Of a DNA stretch of 64,000 nt, positions 62,395-64,000 are shown one piece after another (within the stretch, counting starts at the first letter, position 1; every line of letters starts with the position of its first letter). The DNA is from an uncultured Prevotellaceae bacterium. Lineage in GTDB: Bacteria; Bacteroidota; Bacteroidia; Bacteroidales; Bacteroidaceae. The stretch covers positions 33,660 through 97,659 of the forward strand of contig CAMJZV010000010.1 in the NCBI GenBank assembly GCA_946410305.1, read 5' to 3'. The notes under the pieces are model-generated. The model searched no databases, was not told where the DNA came from, and saw only the letters and a list, made by a program, of their open reading frames with translations. The position numbers and the translations under genes were made by a program.

Positions 62395-63921
62395 CTAGAA
62401 TGTTGCCATAATGCCAAGGGTTGCAGCAAAGCCTCCCTGGCTGAAGTCAGCCTGGGTAGAGATGAGGTCGAAGCTCTTGTCCTTGCCCATGGCAATGCCG
62501 TACTCAGGAGCAATGAACACATAGACATGCTTCATAGGAACCGCCAGGAACTTGGCACCGATGGTCAGGGCCTTGCACGAGGCACCGTCGCCGAAACTGA
62601 CGCTACCGTCCTCCTGCTTGGCAGTCAGCATGTTCACCGAATAGCCCACCTGAGGAACAACAGCCATCTTACGGGTCAGCATGACCTGATAGCCGTACTT
62701 CACACCGATGCTGTTCATCTTATATGACAAGCGGCTCTGATAGTTGCCCGTATCGTCGTAGGTATTGACAGCACTGGAACTGCTGAGACCGAAGGTGTAG
62801 TTCAGCTGTACATCGTGGTTACGGTAGGTGGCACCGATAATACCCGTGGCGCCAGACAGCGTACGAACGGTATAGCCGGCACCGAAATAGAAGGCGAAAG
62901 GCTTGAAGTATTGGATGGGCTGCAGCTCGACGGTGTCCTTGACGACCTGGTTGCGCTCCAACGTATACTCACGGTTTTGGGAAACATATCCCTTCTTCTG
63001 GAAGGTAAACTGGTGGGAGCCGACGAGCACGGGAGTATGCTCAGAAAGGTCAATATACTTGCCACGTTCATCGATGGACGACACACCCTGTGGACGGGTA
63101 TAAACGCTCAGATAACCCGTATAGGGGGACGGTGCGATAGCATTGATGGTGTGTTTCTCACCACGCTTCACCGTGAACGACGTCTTCGAGTCCTCGTAGT
63201 TGGTCTTACGAGTCTCAACAACATAGCTGCCTTCCTTCAGCTGGGTATCCCACAGACCACTGGCCACGCGCTTGCCCTGGAAAATGATGTCTGCATTGTT
63301 GTCAACAAGCACGCGGACGTCACCGTAAAGGTGACTCATGTCCTTCATCTCCACATCGATGGACAGCGACTTCTTGTCGGCAGTGACATACTGCTCGACG
63401 GTGCCTTCTATCTTACCATTAATGGCACGGATGGTGTGCTTACCGTAGTTCAGATACTTATTATAGACAGGAACCTGACCGACATACTCGTTGTCGATAT
63501 AAACCTCGGACTTCGCAACAGGTGCGGTAATGGTGGCATAGACACCAGTACCGATATCCAGCAGCATCTCGTAGGTCTTAGCACCCTCAATGGGTACAGG
63601 GTATGCGTAGTTACGAAGTACGCCGAAAGCAGAATGGCTGATCGTCAGGCGCTGGGCACGGCGGGGAACATAGAGCCAGATCTCACCGGCTTTGTTCTCA
63701 ACAGCGACAATACCCAACGAACCGCCATCGAAGCTGAAGCCGGTCTCGGGGGTGACTATCTTGATAAGGGCGGCAGTCTCACCGTTCTCGTCGGTCTTGG
63801 AAGTACCGTAACGGTTGGCCGTCAGATCGTTGGTAAGTTCGTTGAACTGGACAACCTTCATGTTCTGGGCCATCGTAACGCTACTCACCATAAGGGAAAA
63901 GAAAAATAGTAGTTTTCGCAT
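62395..63921 (-). CDS. PEGA-domain outer-membrane protein (set A)
   Basis: This 508-aa protein has a signal peptide (MRKLLFFFSLMVSSVTMAQ) and the same order of parts as the 513-aa paralogue. It has an N-terminal beta domain with TPETGFSFDGGSLGIV, PEGA-like repeats (KSEVYIDNEYVGQVPVYNKY, then GKRVASGLWDTQLKEGSYVV), a third repeat, and a C-terminal barrel-like region (PFAFYFGAGYTVRTLSGATG onward, ending GIMATF with terminal Phe). It is the first set A gene visible; no promoter is seen before the window edge, so transcription may start outside. Confidence 0.8.
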   Translation of the reverse strand: MRKLLFFFSLMVSSVTMAQNMKVVQFNELTNDLTANRYGTSKTDENGETAALIKIVTPETGFSFDGGSLGIVAVENKAGEIWLYVPRRAQRLTISHSAFGVLRNYAYPVPIEGAKTYEMLLDIGTGVYATITAPVAKSEVYIDNEYVGQVPVYNKYLNYGKHTIRAINGKIEGTVEQYVTADKKSLSIDVEMKDMSHLYGDVRVLVDNNADIIFQGKRVASGLWDTQLKEGSYVVETRKTNYEDSKTSFTVKRGEKHTINAIAPSPYTGYLSVYTRPQGVSSIDERGKYIDLSEHTPVLVGSHQFTFQKKGYVSQNREYTLERNQVVKDTVELQPIQYFKPFAFYFGAGYTVRTLSGATGIIGATYRNHDVQLNYTFGLSSSSAVNTYDDTGNYQSRLSYKMNSIGVKYGYQVMLTRKMAVVPQVGYSVNMLTAKQEDGSVSFGDGASCKALTIGAKFLAVPMKHVYVFIAPEYGIAMGKDKSFDLISTQADFSQGGFAATLGIMATF

Positions 63922-63947
63922 ATGCTAATAGTAATTATTATAGTCTT

Positions 63948-64000
63948 ATTCAAGTTTCGCATGTTTCACATGCTCCACTTTTCTTGGGGCAAGGGGCATG
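63948..64000. repeat. 53-bp duplicated intergenic segment, right copy
   Basis: Identical to 47419-47471 and cut by the window edge, so the full repeat may continue into an inverted-repeat element like the one at 47457-47577. Confidence 0.75.

Overview
The window looks like a chromosome segment of a Prevotella/Segatella-like Bacteroidales bacterium. The evidence is Bacteroidetes-type promoters (TTTG, about 20 nt, TAnnTTTG), the Bacteroidetes dcw gene order, FtsW and MraY with Bacteroidetes-type insertions, an HU-HIG/smalltalk gene pair, BACON lipoproteins, BspA-type leucine-rich repeats, and secreted proteins ending in a short NGKK-type tail. Identities are read from sequence motifs and memory of the families; no database search was run.

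Region 1 (about 1-5,950) is accessory DNA. It holds an intact HigBA toxin-antitoxin pair between 23-bp direct repeats, two small secreted proteins, an unlisted 56-codon ORF, a 75-aa antitoxin-like protein, an ORF6N-domain protein, a TonB C-terminal relic, and a PemK/MazF-type toxin pseudogene whose antitoxin partner is intact. Its most notable item is at 3421-3757 (minus). There a consensus promoter, a highly foldable non-coding stretch closed by end-to-end pairing, and an intrinsic terminator form an independent unit, which I propose as a structured ncRNA gene of about 335 nt.

Region 2 (5,979-24,957, minus) is the division and cell-wall cluster mraZ-rsmH-ftsL-ftsI-murE-mraY-murD-ftsW-murG-murC-ftsQ-ftsA-ftsZ. 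It continues with only 14-15 bp gaps into an AGCS amino acid:cation symporter and a membrane-bound SpoIIE/RsbU-type PP2C phosphatase. Three evenly spaced TGGRG boxes upstream of mraZ match the known MraZ operator pattern. murF, murB and ddl are absent from the cluster.

Region 3 (25,146-30,261, plus) is an operon divergent from mraZ. It has an OlsA-like O-acyltransferase and an OlsB-like N-acyltransferase (probably the glycine-lipid pair glsA/glsB), followed by an HprK-like kinase, an S24/S26 peptidase-like protein, a PqqD/RRE-like protein and an ABC exporter. The last four resemble parts of a lasso-peptide or other RiPP pathway, but no precursor or cyclase is present. A secreted GH31 glycosidase (minus) and an HU-HIG protein with a 31-aa smalltalk peptide (plus) follow.

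Region 4 (33,276-63,921, all minus) is about 31 kb of exported proteins made of two paralogous sets. Set A (right) is PEGA/beta-barrel 508 aa, BACON lipoprotein 414 aa, a giant 4484-aa BspA-LRR plus chitobiase-C-like protein, and a 620-aa LPP20/NTF2-like protein. Set B (left) has its own promoter and runs LPP20-like 211 aa, transglutaminase-like 488 aa, PEGA/barrel 513 aa, BACON 408 aa, beta-helix 326 aa, a 1404-aa repeat protein, and a 622-aa paralogue of the 620-aa protein. The conserved order PEGA-BACON-large repeat protein-LPP20/NTF2 suggests one multi-component cell-surface system that was duplicated. I do not know a described system with this composition.
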